A stretch of DNA of 64,000 bases from Isoetes taiwanensis (Eukaryota; Streptophyta; Lycopodiopsida; Isoetales; Isoetaceae), in assembly GCA_021234155.1 (NCBI GenBank), contig JAJEKV010000020.1, positions 2,093,275-2,157,274 of the forward strand, written 5' to 3'. The first letter of the stretch is position 1; the number at the start of each line of letters is the position of its first letter. Positions 11,345 to 23,737 of this stretch are shown here, piece by piece. The position numbers and the translations under genes were made by a program. The notes beneath the pieces are model-generated. The model was not told the DNA's origin. It saw only the letters and a list, made by a program, of their open reading frames with translations, and did not search any database.

Positions 11345-13320
11345 AATATATAGAGGTTAATTATGTCCTTATCACAATATATAGATAATAATTATATCCA
11401 AATAAGGGATAAAAGTTACCTATTTGAATAAAGCATGGGCTTGCAAGAAGCACCCTTCCCTAACCATACTTCAATGTTGTTTCATAGTGTTGAATTGTAT
11501 GGTTAAAGTCTATGACACAAATAAAATAGAGCAGAAGATTTGAAGAAAAAAATAAAAGAAGGCAATGTAAGGACAAAAAATCCTAGAAGCAAATGCTAGC
11601 AAATTGAGATCTTCCACTTCATCAATTGATATTTGAAAAACCATACCTCACAACATTGTAGAAGAAGCTACAAGAGCTTATCCAGTTCCTTCTAATAGGG
11701 AAAAAAAAGTATTGACCGGTGATCAAATTTCTGTCTTTTTTTTTTTTACTTCTCCTTCTAGCACCAAAGATTGCAACTATCTAGTTGGCATTATCTAATT
11801 TGTGTACTTTAAATTATTTTCTAGATTTAGTCCTAGTGTCATTTCGCCCCTAAGTTTAGAATCAGATTTTTTTTTCCCTATAAGAACGAGGAACCTACCT
11901 ATGATAATCCACCATGTGAAGGAACCTACATATGCAAAAGATAATATAACCAAGTATTCCTCAAAAATCAGATGTCTCTTCTCAGGAGCAAGCTGAGAAA
12001 TACAGGTATGCCTTATCTCTTGCCAAATAGTTATGTCTCGTCGAGATAGCATGAACTTAGTCTGAAAAACATCTCAAGACAACAAGTGACCAGGATACCA
12101 AGCATCAACTATGACAATGCCATCAAGTCTCCAATGCCACTCAGTCAATGTACGCACAGAGAGGCAGAGATGCATACGATTGTCAAGTGGAATTTACCAA
12201 CAAGGAGAGCTTATATGTGTGCGAGGCATACAATTGTCAAGTGTAATTTACCAACAAGGAGAGCTTATCTGTGTGCATGCAGTAGGATTAATAAAAAAAA
12301 TACGCGAACAATCTTCCAAGGATCAAGTGGACCCTTTAAGAAGGGGGAAGCATTTTGGATATGGTTGAAACCGATAAAAGAGACTCCACAGAAGAATCAC
12401 CCTAAGTGTCGGTTTTCGAAAAGAAATACACTATTCAAGTGCTTGGGCGACGAACCTCATTCAAGGAGAACGAACCATGCCCACAATGTAGCATCATATG
12501 AACTTAAAGATTATAATTTACCATGTAAGGGAAAGTCGATCATATCGAGACCACCAACAAATCTTGGCTTGATATATATGGACCAAATGACTACACCTGT
12601 CTCAGTGCAGCCCAAATGAAGGTACAAATGATTGCAACAATCTCCTAGAATTTTGATTGTGAGTCAAGCACTGCAGAATGGGATTATTGGTTAAGAATGA
12701 CCAGATTGTCCACAATTATCTTTAAAAAAATGACCAAATCTCACCTTAATAATCAAATTAGATTTTTTATGGAATGTCCTGATTTTAGGAGAAGAAACCC
12801 CCCTAATTTCGAACCATACTTGTTGAAGAGGGACCATCTTTTGACAGGGAATACATGTGTCATGCAAACACATTGGGAACAAAGACAAACCCAACTACTA
12901 CTTGGAAATAGAGAGTGCTATATAGATGAGCAAAAAGGACAATTGAAGCTCATGTTGTGTTATTTGATGTGGGAATTAGAGTTGGGTCCCTTGAAAGGAG
13001 GAGCTCATGATGTATTATTCTACCTGAAGAACGGAGTTGGGTCCCTTTAAAGCACCTAATATGACGAAGAGTGTCATCTAGAATCACTGACATATAACAA
13101 AACAAAGAAATCATCGCACAGAGACAAAAATGAAGAATGGGTTGTCAATGGTTTGGAGAAGACACAATGCAAAGCTACCTCTAATGGAGAAGACACAATG
13201 CAAAGCTACCTCCACGTAAAAATTGCTTCTTCTTCTTCTTCATAATGGTCCCTATCAAAAGCAATCTAAACGAAAGACCAAGAATAAATTAAAGTTTAAA
13301 TAAAATGCCACGTCAAAGCC
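11345..13320. other. Intergenic upstream of the 5-phosphatase gene
   Basis: No convincing gene. A 177-codon frame at 12086-12619 has no recognised domain and part of it is created by a 54-bp tandem duplication (12173-12280). A second small doublet with a 31-bp period lies at 13154-13214. The final few hundred bases could contain the promoter of the downstream gene: an AT-rich TTAAATAAAATG stretch sits near 13296, but no TATA box can be assigned with confidence. Confidence 0.4.
12173..12280. repeat. Two-copy tandem duplication, 54-bp period
   Basis: The block containing ACCAACAAGGAGAGCTTAT is present twice in direct tandem (from 12173 and from 12227) with a few substitutions. The period is a multiple of three, so it appears as an 18-residue repeat in a local open frame that otherwise has no sign of being a gene. 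Confidence 0.85.
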
Positions 13321-13755
13321 AGGTAGACCCGCCAGGTGGACCCGAAAAAAGAACGCGTTGGGAAAAGAGAAGAGAAGGGCCCCTGCTCACGTTTGCCCAC
13401 GTCCCTCTGGGAGGACATGCCGCTCTACTATTTCGTGTCAAGGAGGCCTTGTAAGTGGCCAAGGTCAATGGTGTTTTTCGGCCCGGATTGTCTGAGTTTC
13501 GAGCTCTCGAACGGCGTTTTTCTCTACAGATTTGACCTTGGAAAGCCCAGTTAGCTGTTTTTTTGGTATGCTTCTATGCCCGGTCCCATGCTTCCTTCCT
13601 ATTTTGCTTCTGGGCAGAAGCCTTCCTTTCAATTTAGCTCTTTCCTATATGCATTGCAGAGAATTGTACAGTGGATTTTTCGAAGGCATTAATGGGTACA
13701 AGGTATAGGCTTCGCAGAGCTGTATGGTGAAGAACACTTGGGCGAAGGTAATGAA

Positions 13756-16700
13756 ATGGGCACTCCATTTAGATCCGTGGGCTCATTGATTGATTTCAAT
13801 GACGATGAGCCATTCGATGGGATCCCATTCAGAAGCGCTAAAGAGGTTGTTACCGGAACTACATCAAGTGTGGAATCAGTAGAACGAATACAGGAAACAT
13901 CTGCGGTACACGTATCTCAATCCCCTGATTTTTGGTCTGAATGGCAAGGAATGCACACATCTTCATCGACTTTGTATACAGTCCCTGTCGGAAAACAAGA
14001 TAGCAAGAGGTCGTCTTCATCACATGGATCAGTTGATCCCTTCTCATCGCCAGAATTCACTTGCGATACAAATTTACAATCCAACACATTAGCTAATGCT
14101 GCCTCTCCATATGCACTTAAATCATCTTCTCCCAATCCGCCTGATTTTTTAACTGGAGATGTTGAGAGAACTCCTTCCCCTTGTCTTCCTGGTGTCCAAT
14201 CCAATGCAGGATGGTCAAGTAGTAGTCCTTCATCTTTAAATAGTAGGCTTGCCCAGGATTTCGACAACCCATTTTCTTATGAGACTCCCAGCAGTAGTGC
14301 AACCACAGGCCTGTCATTGATTGATGATGGTTGGGCTGATTTCAGCTTTATTCCATCAGCTACAAATGTAAGGTCTAACTTGTTTGATAGTACATTAAAT
14401 GGCTTGGATGACACATTTGGCAGCTTATCTTTGTCGCCTGGGGATTCACCTTACTGGCTAGATGGAGATCCTGTTTCACAGATGCAACCACAGGCACAAA
14501 GCCATTGTAATGCTCTTGAGAGTTATGGGGACGTACCTAATGGCATTTGTAATAGCATTCGGCCAGAATGTGCAGATCGGATCTTTCCCATCAATGGTCA
14601 TGATTCTGCTTCGGATCAGTCTGAGATGCCAGAACCTACTAAGGGTTCATCATATGGTAGTCCCAAATCTTTTGAGCATGAAACAAATAAAAAGGAAGCG
14701 CAATCTTATTTGGAAAACTTTGTAGCTGCGGGTGGAGGGAAGAGGATATTTAAGGTGCCTGGTGAATTACCAGTTGATCCAGATTCTCCTGTTCCTTTTG
14801 ATCTTCGCCCTTCTCCAGTAAGAACAGAAGAAAGTACAAGAACATTGGCTTGCACAAGAAGTGCATTATGGGCAGGTTGTGATGCATCTTTGAAAGTGTG
14901 GGACATACAGAAGGCAATGAACGAGGCTAGCAATGGCAAAAGAAACCAGTTGGAAGATGTTGATGCAGCTGCATTGGCATCAGTAACTGTGATGCCTGCA
15001 TTGTGCTTATCAGTAGATGTTGCAAACAAGATTGTGTATAGTGCACATAAAGATGGGAGGGTGATAGTATGGCCAATGGAGGTAGATGTTCTCAATGGCA
15101 GAATGCCAGAACCTGTTTTATCATGGAACGCTCATCGTGGTCCTATCTTTTCAATGACTATAACTTCTTATGGTATGTTCCAGACTTTAAGGATTTTTGG
15201 GCATATTTTTATTTTCATCAGTAAGATATTGGCCAATGATTGTGTATTTGTCTTTCCATTACCCCTTTTTCTAAAATTTTTAAGGGTCTCTAAGCTTTCT
15301 TAACTGTCCAAGTAATAGTTGGTCAGTATCTGTTTGGTACCAGGTGAGCTGTGGACAGGTTCAGAAGAGGGCTCAATTCGAGCATGGCCCTGGGAAGCAA
15401 TCTCTTCTGCGCTTTCTGTAATGTCAACGGATCGATCATCTGCCACTTCTTTAATAGTAAGGTCTTATATTGATCTTCGAGCCAGAGGTACAGCAGCTGG
15501 AGCAGCAGGTTTGGCAAATTTGGATGTCGTCTTCTTGGTTGCTAATCACTCAAATGGACGAGTTTGGAGTGGCGGACCATATTCTCTTGCTCTCTGGTAC
15601 TTTTGACAAACTCAAATATAGTTTTTTCACCTATGATTCTCAGACTAGTAATATTATGTGGCCTTGTAGGGATTCAAGAACAAGAGACGTACTGAAAGTT
15701 TTTGGGCAGAGCATGCAGCCAGAATTTTCTAGCCCAGATGTATCTCCTGTAAGAGAACCCATGGGGGATGAAGATGTAAGAGTGACATATACAAAGATAT
15801 CGAGGAAAGAGAAAGTTACAGGAACTTTGAACTTTTTCCAGCGCTCAAGAAATGTCGTCATGGGAGCTGCAGATGCAGTTCGTCGGGTTGCAAGCGGTGG
15901 GCAAACCATGGAAGAAGCAAGGAAGCTGGAAGCCCTAGTAGTGGCGACTGATGGCATGGTATGGGGGGGATATGCTAATGGACTTGTGATAAAATGGGAC
16001 TCACTGGGGAACCGGCTCCAGGAGCTGCACAACCATCCGGTCTCTGTTCGGTCGCTATGTGTTGTTGGGACACGAATTTGGGTTGGATATGCAGATGGAA
16101 AGGTGCAGATATTGGATGAGATTGGAAAAGTTATTGGGGGGTGGTTATGCCATGGCTCAGCTATTATTAAGATGGCAAGAAGTGGGAACTATGTGTTTAC
16201 GTTAGGAGCGAGTGGGGAAATACGTGGTTGGAATGCTGCTTCGCCATGTCCTATTGACAAGGTAGTACAGATGGAAATGATTTCAAGAATAGAATCTTAC
16301 ACTGAGGTAGTCGATTTGCGTATGCTTGCTGCAACATGGAATGTTAGTGAGGAAAAGCCATCAGTTCAGGCACTTCAAATGTGGCTCACTGGTCCGGCAA
16401 CACAAGCTGACATAGTTATTGTGGGCCTGCAAGAGACAGAAATGGGTGCCAGTGCAATTGCCATGTCAGCAGCAAAAGAATCTGTAAGTTTTTGGATTGA
16501 CTGTGAAAATGATATATTCTATTTGTGATGCATCTTCCAGTCACATTTGTGTTGCAATTTCGTGCAAAAATTGAAACTTTTTTCTGCATTCCTCTTTGAG
16601 TAGGTTAAAAATAACGTAGTTTTTATGTTTGATACTCATTTTCAGGTTGGTCAAGGAAATTGCAGTGCAAGTGGTCAGTGGTGGCTCAATAAGATTTCGG

Positions 16701-19700
16701 ATGTGCTCAATGATGGAAGCGAGTTTGACCGTATTGGTTACCGGCAGCTCGCGGGAATGCTCATTGGGATCTGGTAATAACATGTTTAAGTGTACATTGA
16801 ACATCGTGAATTCATATTCCAGATGGATTCCCACTCAGTATTTTGGGACTTTGCAAGGGTTGATGCATGTGCTTGCTATTCAGTCCCTCACAACAGCTAT
16901 TTTGAGGTTTTTTAAGGCATAGTTATATGGTCAGCTGACAGAGGGGTATCTTGTGCTGATATATACTAGTATTCCTTTTATTTAACAATGCGGCAATGTT
17001 ATGTTATCAAAGAACAAATATGGATTCCTATAATTACTCAAAACTTTCCTGCAAATTAGTCGTTATATACATTTGATTTACTGCAGGGTTCGTAGAAGAC
17101 TGGTTCGATATGTTGGAGATGTCGATGCGGCAGCTGTTGCCTGTGGATTTGGGCGTGCGCTTGGCAATAAAGTAAGCTTTGCTGCACAGTCCTTGCATAG
17201 ACGTTTTAACCAATTGCCACTACTTCGAAATACTGTACTATTCTATTAGACTATATGGAAATTGAACTGGCTGGACAATGTATAATAACCAAAGCTGTAG
17301 TTTGGGCACGTAGGACCTCCAATCTTATCTCTAGTATCTTTGCTTCCCATTCACGTCAAAACTTTACGTGATACGAAGGCTGATGTGCTTGATGGCCACA
17401 GCCATTGCTGTCTCTCAGCAGTGTGTTCTTTTGGCTTATATGACTAGGGTATTGATGTTAGTATCAGCTAAGAGATTTGAATCCAAGGCTATTTTCCATC
17501 AAAGGTGGCAGTATCGAAGAACATAAGGATCCTTGTGTATTATTCTGAATCAGATTTTGCATGCTTTGTCTGAGGCCATGTCACAAATTGAAACCTAGTG
17601 GGATGTCGTGGTGAGGTCAGGAAAGTACTGGTGGACGATATGCTGCTAAGCTCAGTTGATGTCATAGATGAAAAACATACTAAGTTCGATAGGTTTGCCA
17701 ATGTGACCCAACTTTGAAAACTAGGGGATGATATCCTTGGTTTTTTTTTGGGGTTTGGTTGTGTTTGTTGGACAAGAAATCCCTCATTGTTGTGCTGCAT
17801 AGTAGGAAGATTCTATTCAACTGTATCTACGTGGACTAACTAACTAACAAATTCCAACAACTACTTTGAGCTTATTTGAGTACGTCCAGTTACAACTATG
17901 ATAGTGACCCATGTCAATCATCTAGATGCCCATTCACTATACATGTAACTTTAACATGTTATGATTCCGAAATTCAGCATGAAACCCATGGATGTTATTG
18001 CCTATTCAACTGTATCTACGTGGTCTAACTAACTAACAAATTCCAACAACTATTTTGAGCTTATTTGAGTACGTCCAGTTACAACTATGATAGTTACCCA
18101 TGTCAATCATCTAGATGACCATTCACTATACATGTAACTTTAACATGTTATGATTCCGAAATTCAGCATGAAACCCATGGAATGTTATTGCCTGGCTAAT
18201 AGAGATCTAATTCGAGAGTTTGCCTCCTTGGGATTGTTTGTTGGAGAATAAATTCCTCATTGTTGTGCTGCATAGAAAATTGGAAGATTCTATTCAACTG
18301 TATCTACGTGGGCTAACTAACTGACAAATTCCAACAACTATTTTGGGCTTATTTGAGTACGTCCAGTTACAACTATGATGGTGACCCATGTCAATCATCT
18401 ATATGACCATTCACTTTTCAGTATTTTATACATGTAACTTTAACATGTTATGATTCCCGGAATTCAGCATGGAACCCATAGAATGTTATTGCCTGGCTCA
18501 TAGAGACCTAATTTGAGAGTTTGTCCCCTTAATACATCTGGAACAGTATCTTATTCAACTCAGAAAACAACTAAGGCGAGTGCTTAACAAGTTATTTTCC
18601 AATGGGATCATATGTATTCTTGGATTTATTTGTGTCTAGCGTGGGACGAAAGGGGCATCTTACATCTATAATAAGATATCTGACTTTCTTATCTTATTAG
18701 ATGAAATTTTTATAGAGTGAACGCTATGTTTCAGTCTGGAGTCTAGTAGATGCCTCAATCTTTGCTTGCCGATGATTCTATGATAATTGGGGTGGTAATG
18801 GTTATTAAGCATAAGGTCATTGCTTTTTCTTCAGGGAGCTGTTGGGCTGAAGATTGTCCTTTTCCGGAGAACATTTTGCTTTATTAATAGTCATTTTGCA
18901 GCACATGCTGATGCAATTACCCGAAGAAATGCAGATTTTGAATACGTTTACCACCGACTAGCATTTGGGCATTCAGTTGGGGCAGTTGGGGTTGCAGCAA
19001 GTGCTGTCGCAGGTAAAAGCTTTTAAACAACATAATGCAATTTGTATCATTATATTCGTTAGCTTAATATCTTCTATATGAATGGATAGCTGGAGTTTCG
19101 TCGGCAGTACAGATGCTTCGTGGCTCAAATGTGCGCAAGCTATCTTCTCCTGAACAACAAGAAGTAGGTGCAGCGGTATTGGATGGTCATAAACTTAATA
19201 AACTCCATACGAAATATATATATAATCTACATGGATAATACTTTAATTGGTTAATGCTACCAGGAAATGGATCTGGCAAGTGAAAGTTCTATGCCAGAAC
19301 TTTCGGACGCCAGCTTTTTGATATGGATTGGGGACTTTAACTACCGCATTATTGATTTATCATATGATGACGTAATTACTTTAGTCTCCCACAAACAATG
19401 GGATAAGCTTCTTTCGAGAGATCAATTAAGAACAGAGATGGCTGCTGGTCATGTCTTCCAAGGCATGAAAGAAGCAGCCATACGGTTCCCACCAACTTAT
19501 AAATTTGACAAGGGATGTATCCTTGGTGAGTAATTTCTCGTTTTTAGCAAAAGAAGAGAAATTCTTGAATTGTGATTCAAGGGTTCTAGATTGGAGAAGA
19601 TAAATCTAGAAAGATTCTCTAACCTATCAGCTTTACAGGATATGACTCCAGTGAGAAGAGAAGGGTCCCTGCTTGGTGTGATCGTGTGCTTTTCCGTGAT

Positions 19701-20769
19701 AGTTTTGATGGAACAGAAAACTCTTCTGAAATTAGCCTTTTTAGACCTATTTCAGCATCAGTTCTTTGGTATGTAATATTTTGTAATATTTTATCTATAT
19801 ATGACATTTCTTGCTGCATATGCTTTCTATTACAAGTAAAGAGAATGAACAAGCCTACATCCACTTCTTGTGTCAGGTATGATTCTTGTATGAACATAGT
19901 GGAAAGTGATCACAAGCCTGTGCGTTGCATGCTCGATGTCTCTGTTGCCACTGTAAATCAAGCTGCTCGTAGAAGGGAGTTTGGCCACATAATGCAGGAT
20001 ACTCTTAAAATACATAATTATGTTCAACAACTGAATGTTATCCCGGAGACTGTCCTCAGCACAGAGCAAATCATTCTGGAAGTTGGAATAACATCGTCCT
20101 TGAAGATTTTTAATGAATGCAAGAGGTTTTCTGCATGCTTTTATATTTGTTCAGAAGGAGCGATTAATTGTGACGATGGAGCTAAAGAAACTCCAAGGGG
20201 AGCATACGGATTTCCAAGATGGCTACAGGTAAGCGTGCTTTTATATGTTCTCCTCCTGTAGCTTAACCATGGCTTGGCGAAATAAGCCAAGGTTAAGTTG
20301 TTGATTGTCATTTTACCCGTCTGCATATGCTTATGATCCACTGCACATGTTGATGAGGGCTGGAAGCTGATAGCCTCCATTGTAAATAAAAAATAGCACG
20401 ACAAGATTCATGGAAGTTGTCAAATGGCTAACTAGTCATTCATTCTTTTTTCAGGTTTTACCATCCACAGGTGTCATTTTGCCAAATGACAACGTTGAAA
20501 TTGCAGTTCAATATACTGGTGTTTCATCAGATGAAGAGTTCAGTTATTACATTCAAGATGAAGACCATAGGCAGAAAGCAACGAAACTTGTAATTTATGT
20601 TGAGGGAGCTTTTTCTAGTATTTCCAAACGTCATCATGTTTGTGTTTATTACCATCCATCCTCTTTAGATGGTCCTAGAAGAGGAAAAGAGCAAATCACA
20701 TATCTTCAGAGAACAGAAGCGCCATTACCAACGTTAAGCCCTGAAGACAAGAAGTCTTTACGTCTTTGA
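13756..20769 (+). CDS. FRA3-like: Plant type II inositol polyphosphate 5-phosphatase (WD40 + 5-phosphatase), 11 exons
   Basis: The predicted product (about 1335 residues) should remove the 5-phosphate from inositol phosphates or phosphoinositides. It joins a WD40-like propeller to a 5-phosphatase domain, as in Arabidopsis FRA3 and 5PTase12-14; which of these it matches best cannot be told by eye. Exons: 13756-15172, 15344-15596, 15670-16483, 16646-16773, 17087-17171, 18835-19012, 19090-19163, 19264-19525, 19639-19768, 19877-20228, 20455-20769. Every intron is GT...AG and the exons sum to 4008 nt, a whole number of codons with no internal stop. Residues 1-355 are Ser/Pro-rich; about 357-745 is the propeller (LWAGCDASLKVWD, VWGGYANGLVIKWD); about 774-1140 is catalytic, with WNV, LQETEMG (E812), NKG, NSHFAAH, GDFNYR (D1007), PAWCDR and ESDHKP intact; about 1145-1335 is a C-terminal beta domain. 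The usual NKGGV is NKGAV. The frame is open upstream to 13693 without another ATG, so a 5' exon is possible. Confidence 0.93.
17172..18834 (+). other. Long intron 5 of the 5-phosphatase gene (1663 nt)
   Basis: Bounded by AAA|GTAAGC and TTCTTCAG|GG. It splits the catalytic NKG motif exactly between Lys and Gly. It is far longer than the gene's other introns (about 73 to 313 nt), in part because it contains a three-copy internal repeat. The open frames inside it have no homology I recognise. Confidence 0.85.
17767..18520. repeat. Three-copy direct repeat inside intron 5
   Basis: A block of about 187 bp starting near ATTCAACTGTATCTACGTGG and running through AACATGTTATGATTCC occurs at about 17816, 18003 and 18290. 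Copies 1 and 3 are preceded by a shared left part containing CCTCATTGTTGTGCTGCAT (17781 and 18258), which copy 2 lacks. Copies 1 and 2 are closer to each other than to copy 3, which has extra bases near 18416-18430. This fits a larger ancestral duplication followed by a local doubling. Confidence 0.85.
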
Positions 20770-22979
20770 AGGAACATACACCTTTGTATATTTATTTTCT
20801 GTGCAACTAGAAAGCTCAACTGGTGAGCTCAACTAGTTCGTCAATTTATTTGCCATAAAGAGATACACTTATGGGATTTTCCAGCATTAGCTACTCAACC
20901 AATGTGTTCTGGGCTGTTACCTGCCTTTCTAGTAAAAAGGTTCTATGGCTCACATCTATTCAGATTGGCAGAGGGGCAAATTCTTCGGATTAGGCTCAAT
21001 GCTGGTAAGGAAGAATCTTTCATTAGCTCATTTGCTGAGAAGTTAATGAATTGTTCAGATTAAGCTTTTTTAGCTTCAAGCGCATGAATTTGAGTAATTT
21101 GCATTGAATATCCATAACAGTTATATCCTAGATGTTGATAAATATCTTCCCCCTTTATTGCTTATCAATGCAACCTCAAGCTTGATACTAAAAACTATCC
21201 TAAGGCTTCAGTGGACATGCCAATCCTATGAAGAGATGAACCACATCAACAATAACCAAACTTCCCAGCATCTAAATATGCATCTAGTGACAAACAACTG
21301 CAAAAACATCAGCTTACCAATGCATGTTCTATGCGGACCCTGGTCTTTAAGTTGATACAGCATATTTGTGCTTATAAATGGGATCTTTCTAGCTGGTAGA
21401 AGTTGCACGCAATCAACCTGCTGCACATAAATTATCTCTTAGAAGGTTCTGTTGGTACCCTCAGGAATTATATGAATGAAAAGACGAGATGAGAAATACA
21501 AAGCAAGCTAAAGCACAAATCTTTGCCTATCCATTGACAATCTTCTTGAAGGCTGACATAAACAAGCGAGTGAAGCTAGATGGCGATTACCTAAGGTTCA
21601 GGGGTCTTGCCTGCTTCATTTCTTAAGAGTTAAGTCGTCAGACATGTTCGACAAATCACTCGTTCTCAAGGCCCGATGGTAGATCTGTAGGATAGTGCTA
21701 AAGAGACCCCAGTGTTCATGAATGTAAAAAACTGGATAAATGTCCTATTATCGATGTTATAAAAACGAGCTATGCAAAATCTGCATAAGATCCAAAGCAG
21801 TATGCTGATGAAATAACCCCTCATAAGTTAAAATTCTCATTGCTGCCGTCCAATGGCTTTGTTTTCATGCTGCATGAACCTATGGACCTGCCAAACTGCA
21901 GAAAAAATCAAATAAACCTAGTAACTATCAAGTAAGTCAGGGATCCAACTAATTGCCTGTAAGTCTATGTTTTATCAAATGCTAAGATCATTCTCAAACA
22001 TAAGAGGATTGCTTTACAATTACAAATAGTCAAATGCTATGTCTTCAAGTGTTTCTCCAAGATACAAGGTTTGAGTGAGATTATATGTGGCTGCTCAATC
22101 TCTAAACAGCAATGAAGGAGACGAAGGTCATCTTACTCTCTTTATTCAGTAGCATCCCCCGTGAGAAATATATCATTTCTGTTCTGCAAGTCTTGTTCAT
22201 GACGTTTTGTATTATAAGCTAGGATCTGATTTTGAAGGCTTGTTTGCCCACGCTCCTTTTGAGTTATGCATAAGATGTTCCTCACCTGTTTTAATAAAAT
22301 CTTAGAGAACTGATTCAAAAATATCTGCCATAATGGCAACACCTAGCTGGCTGCTGATGCAACAACTGTCCTAACTGTAGAACCTGCATGATGGGTATAT
22401 CCCTTAGTATTAAGCTAGGTTTATAAAAACTTGGAGCTTAGTTTTATAGACCCATTTTGCACCTAGAATGTTCTTGTCCATTTGATTTTGGAACAAATTT
22501 GTACATACTCTTCTTAAGAAGAATGTTATATTATTCCTTCATACAGATGCCAAAAGAGACTCTGATACTTAAACTTGCTCAGTGGTGATGAGCAATTCCT
22601 GTTATTCAAATTCCACAAGCAACAAATTTCTTCTTGAAGAAGGGAAGACTTGTTTTAAATTTGGATCATCCGTTTTATGGACTAGAGAGAACTGCATTGA
22701 ATGGCTCTGTTGGCACATTAATATAACGTTTGTGTGCCATCATTGATCTGGTGAAATCTTTGAAGAAGACCCTAATCCGTGAATAGAAAAAAAATGGTCT
22801 CGAATGTGTGTTCAACATCCTGCTGGACACGGTTTAGAGTCCTGACAAAGATACTAAGAAGAAAAAGTGAGTTTGTCAGTACCATATAAATGCCCAAAAA
22901 GACTGTCACAAAGGACTTCCTTTCATGTTCAAGAGGTGACTATAACTCTTGATTCAAGCAATTTCATTGCATAAGAATT
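20770..22979. other. 3' flank of the 5-phosphatase gene, intergenic
   Basis: Follows the TGA stop at 20767-20769. The 3' UTR and poly-A site should lie in the first few hundred bases, but no canonical AATAAA decides the end. No further gene recognised. Confidence 0.4.
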
Positions 22980-23400
22980 AGGATGTGCAGCTCAGTACAT
23001 GCCAAACGGAGGGCTATCGGAGTCAGATTTTGGCAGGAGGCACTTATGATATCCAGAAAAAGCAAGCTGAGATTTACCTGGCGCCCGAAGTGCCTTGACT
23101 TTCCTGCCTATTTGTTTGTTGCTCATAGCATGTTTGTCCGTGATTTTTAAAGTTGTATCGCAGAAATCATTCACGGATGTCACAGTCTGATGTAATTCAC
23201 CATTTAGCCTAAATTGATGTTCTGGTGGTCCTGACGTACTGTTAACAGCTTGACGTGGATCAGGATGGCAAGCAGGACACTCAACTCCTGCCATTGTTCC
23301 CAAAAGGTCTACCCTACATTGTGTACTATCATCTTGTCCTTGAATGAAATCTACTGGGTTCTTTAGAATGTCCTTGTGGTCAAGCAAACTGGCTTGCTAT
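22980..23400 (-). pseudogene. Possible transposase-like cysteine-rich fragment (unassigned)
   Basis: The minus strand has a 131-codon frame (23387-22992) containing GVECPACHPDPRQ and, further on, HQFRLNGELHQ. The C-x2-C pattern followed by a short segment before an FRLNG-like string weakly resembles the conserved start of KDZ-type transposases found in plants and fungi. The next frame upstream contains FIYCHECYSN, another C-x2-C pair. No catalytic residues can be located and no terminal repeats were seen. I do not claim a function; it could be chance. Confidence 0.2.
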
Positions 23401-23501
23401 TGTTTTAAAATAAGTTGGTTTGCTAGCCTGGAATTTGAATAACATTCATGACAGTAAATAAATTTATGTCCCTTCATATTTGCCTGTGAAAGATGACTGA
23501 G

Positions 23502-23737
23502 TGGTCTGTACATTTCAAATAATACGAATTTGAGATAGAACTCTGAAGCTTGTACCATGTGTTTTGAAGCACATGGACACAGCTTATCGTTGGATAATGT
23601 ATCAAAAGCACTTGCGCAATGGTCTGTACATTTCAAATAATAAGAATTTGAGATAGAACTCTGAAGCTTGTACCATGTGTTTTGAAGCACATGGACACAG
23701 CTTATCGTTGGATAATGTATCAAAAGCACTTGCGCAA
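23502..23737. repeat. Two-copy tandem duplication, 118-bp period
   Basis: The segment beginning TGGTCTGTACATTTCAAATA is repeated in direct tandem (23502-23619 and 23620-23737), almost identical (one visible mismatch: ACGAAT versus AAGAAT). The near-identity implies a recent event. Confidence 0.9.

Noticed and set aside
12086-12619. 177-codon open frame upstream of the 5-phosphatase gene
   Set aside because: Part of it is a 54-bp DNA doublet, composition is not gene-like and no domain is visible.
13738-13755. TTG at 13738 as the start of the 5-phosphatase
   Set aside because: Plant nuclear genes rarely start at TTG; the first in-frame ATG is at 13756, and a spliced upstream exon is the other likely option.
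15301-16528. Separate small genes suggested by breaks in the frame at 15303, 15606 and 16528
   Set aside because: The breaks fall exactly in GT...AG introns, and joining the exons restores one continuous 1335-codon frame with conserved order of motifs.
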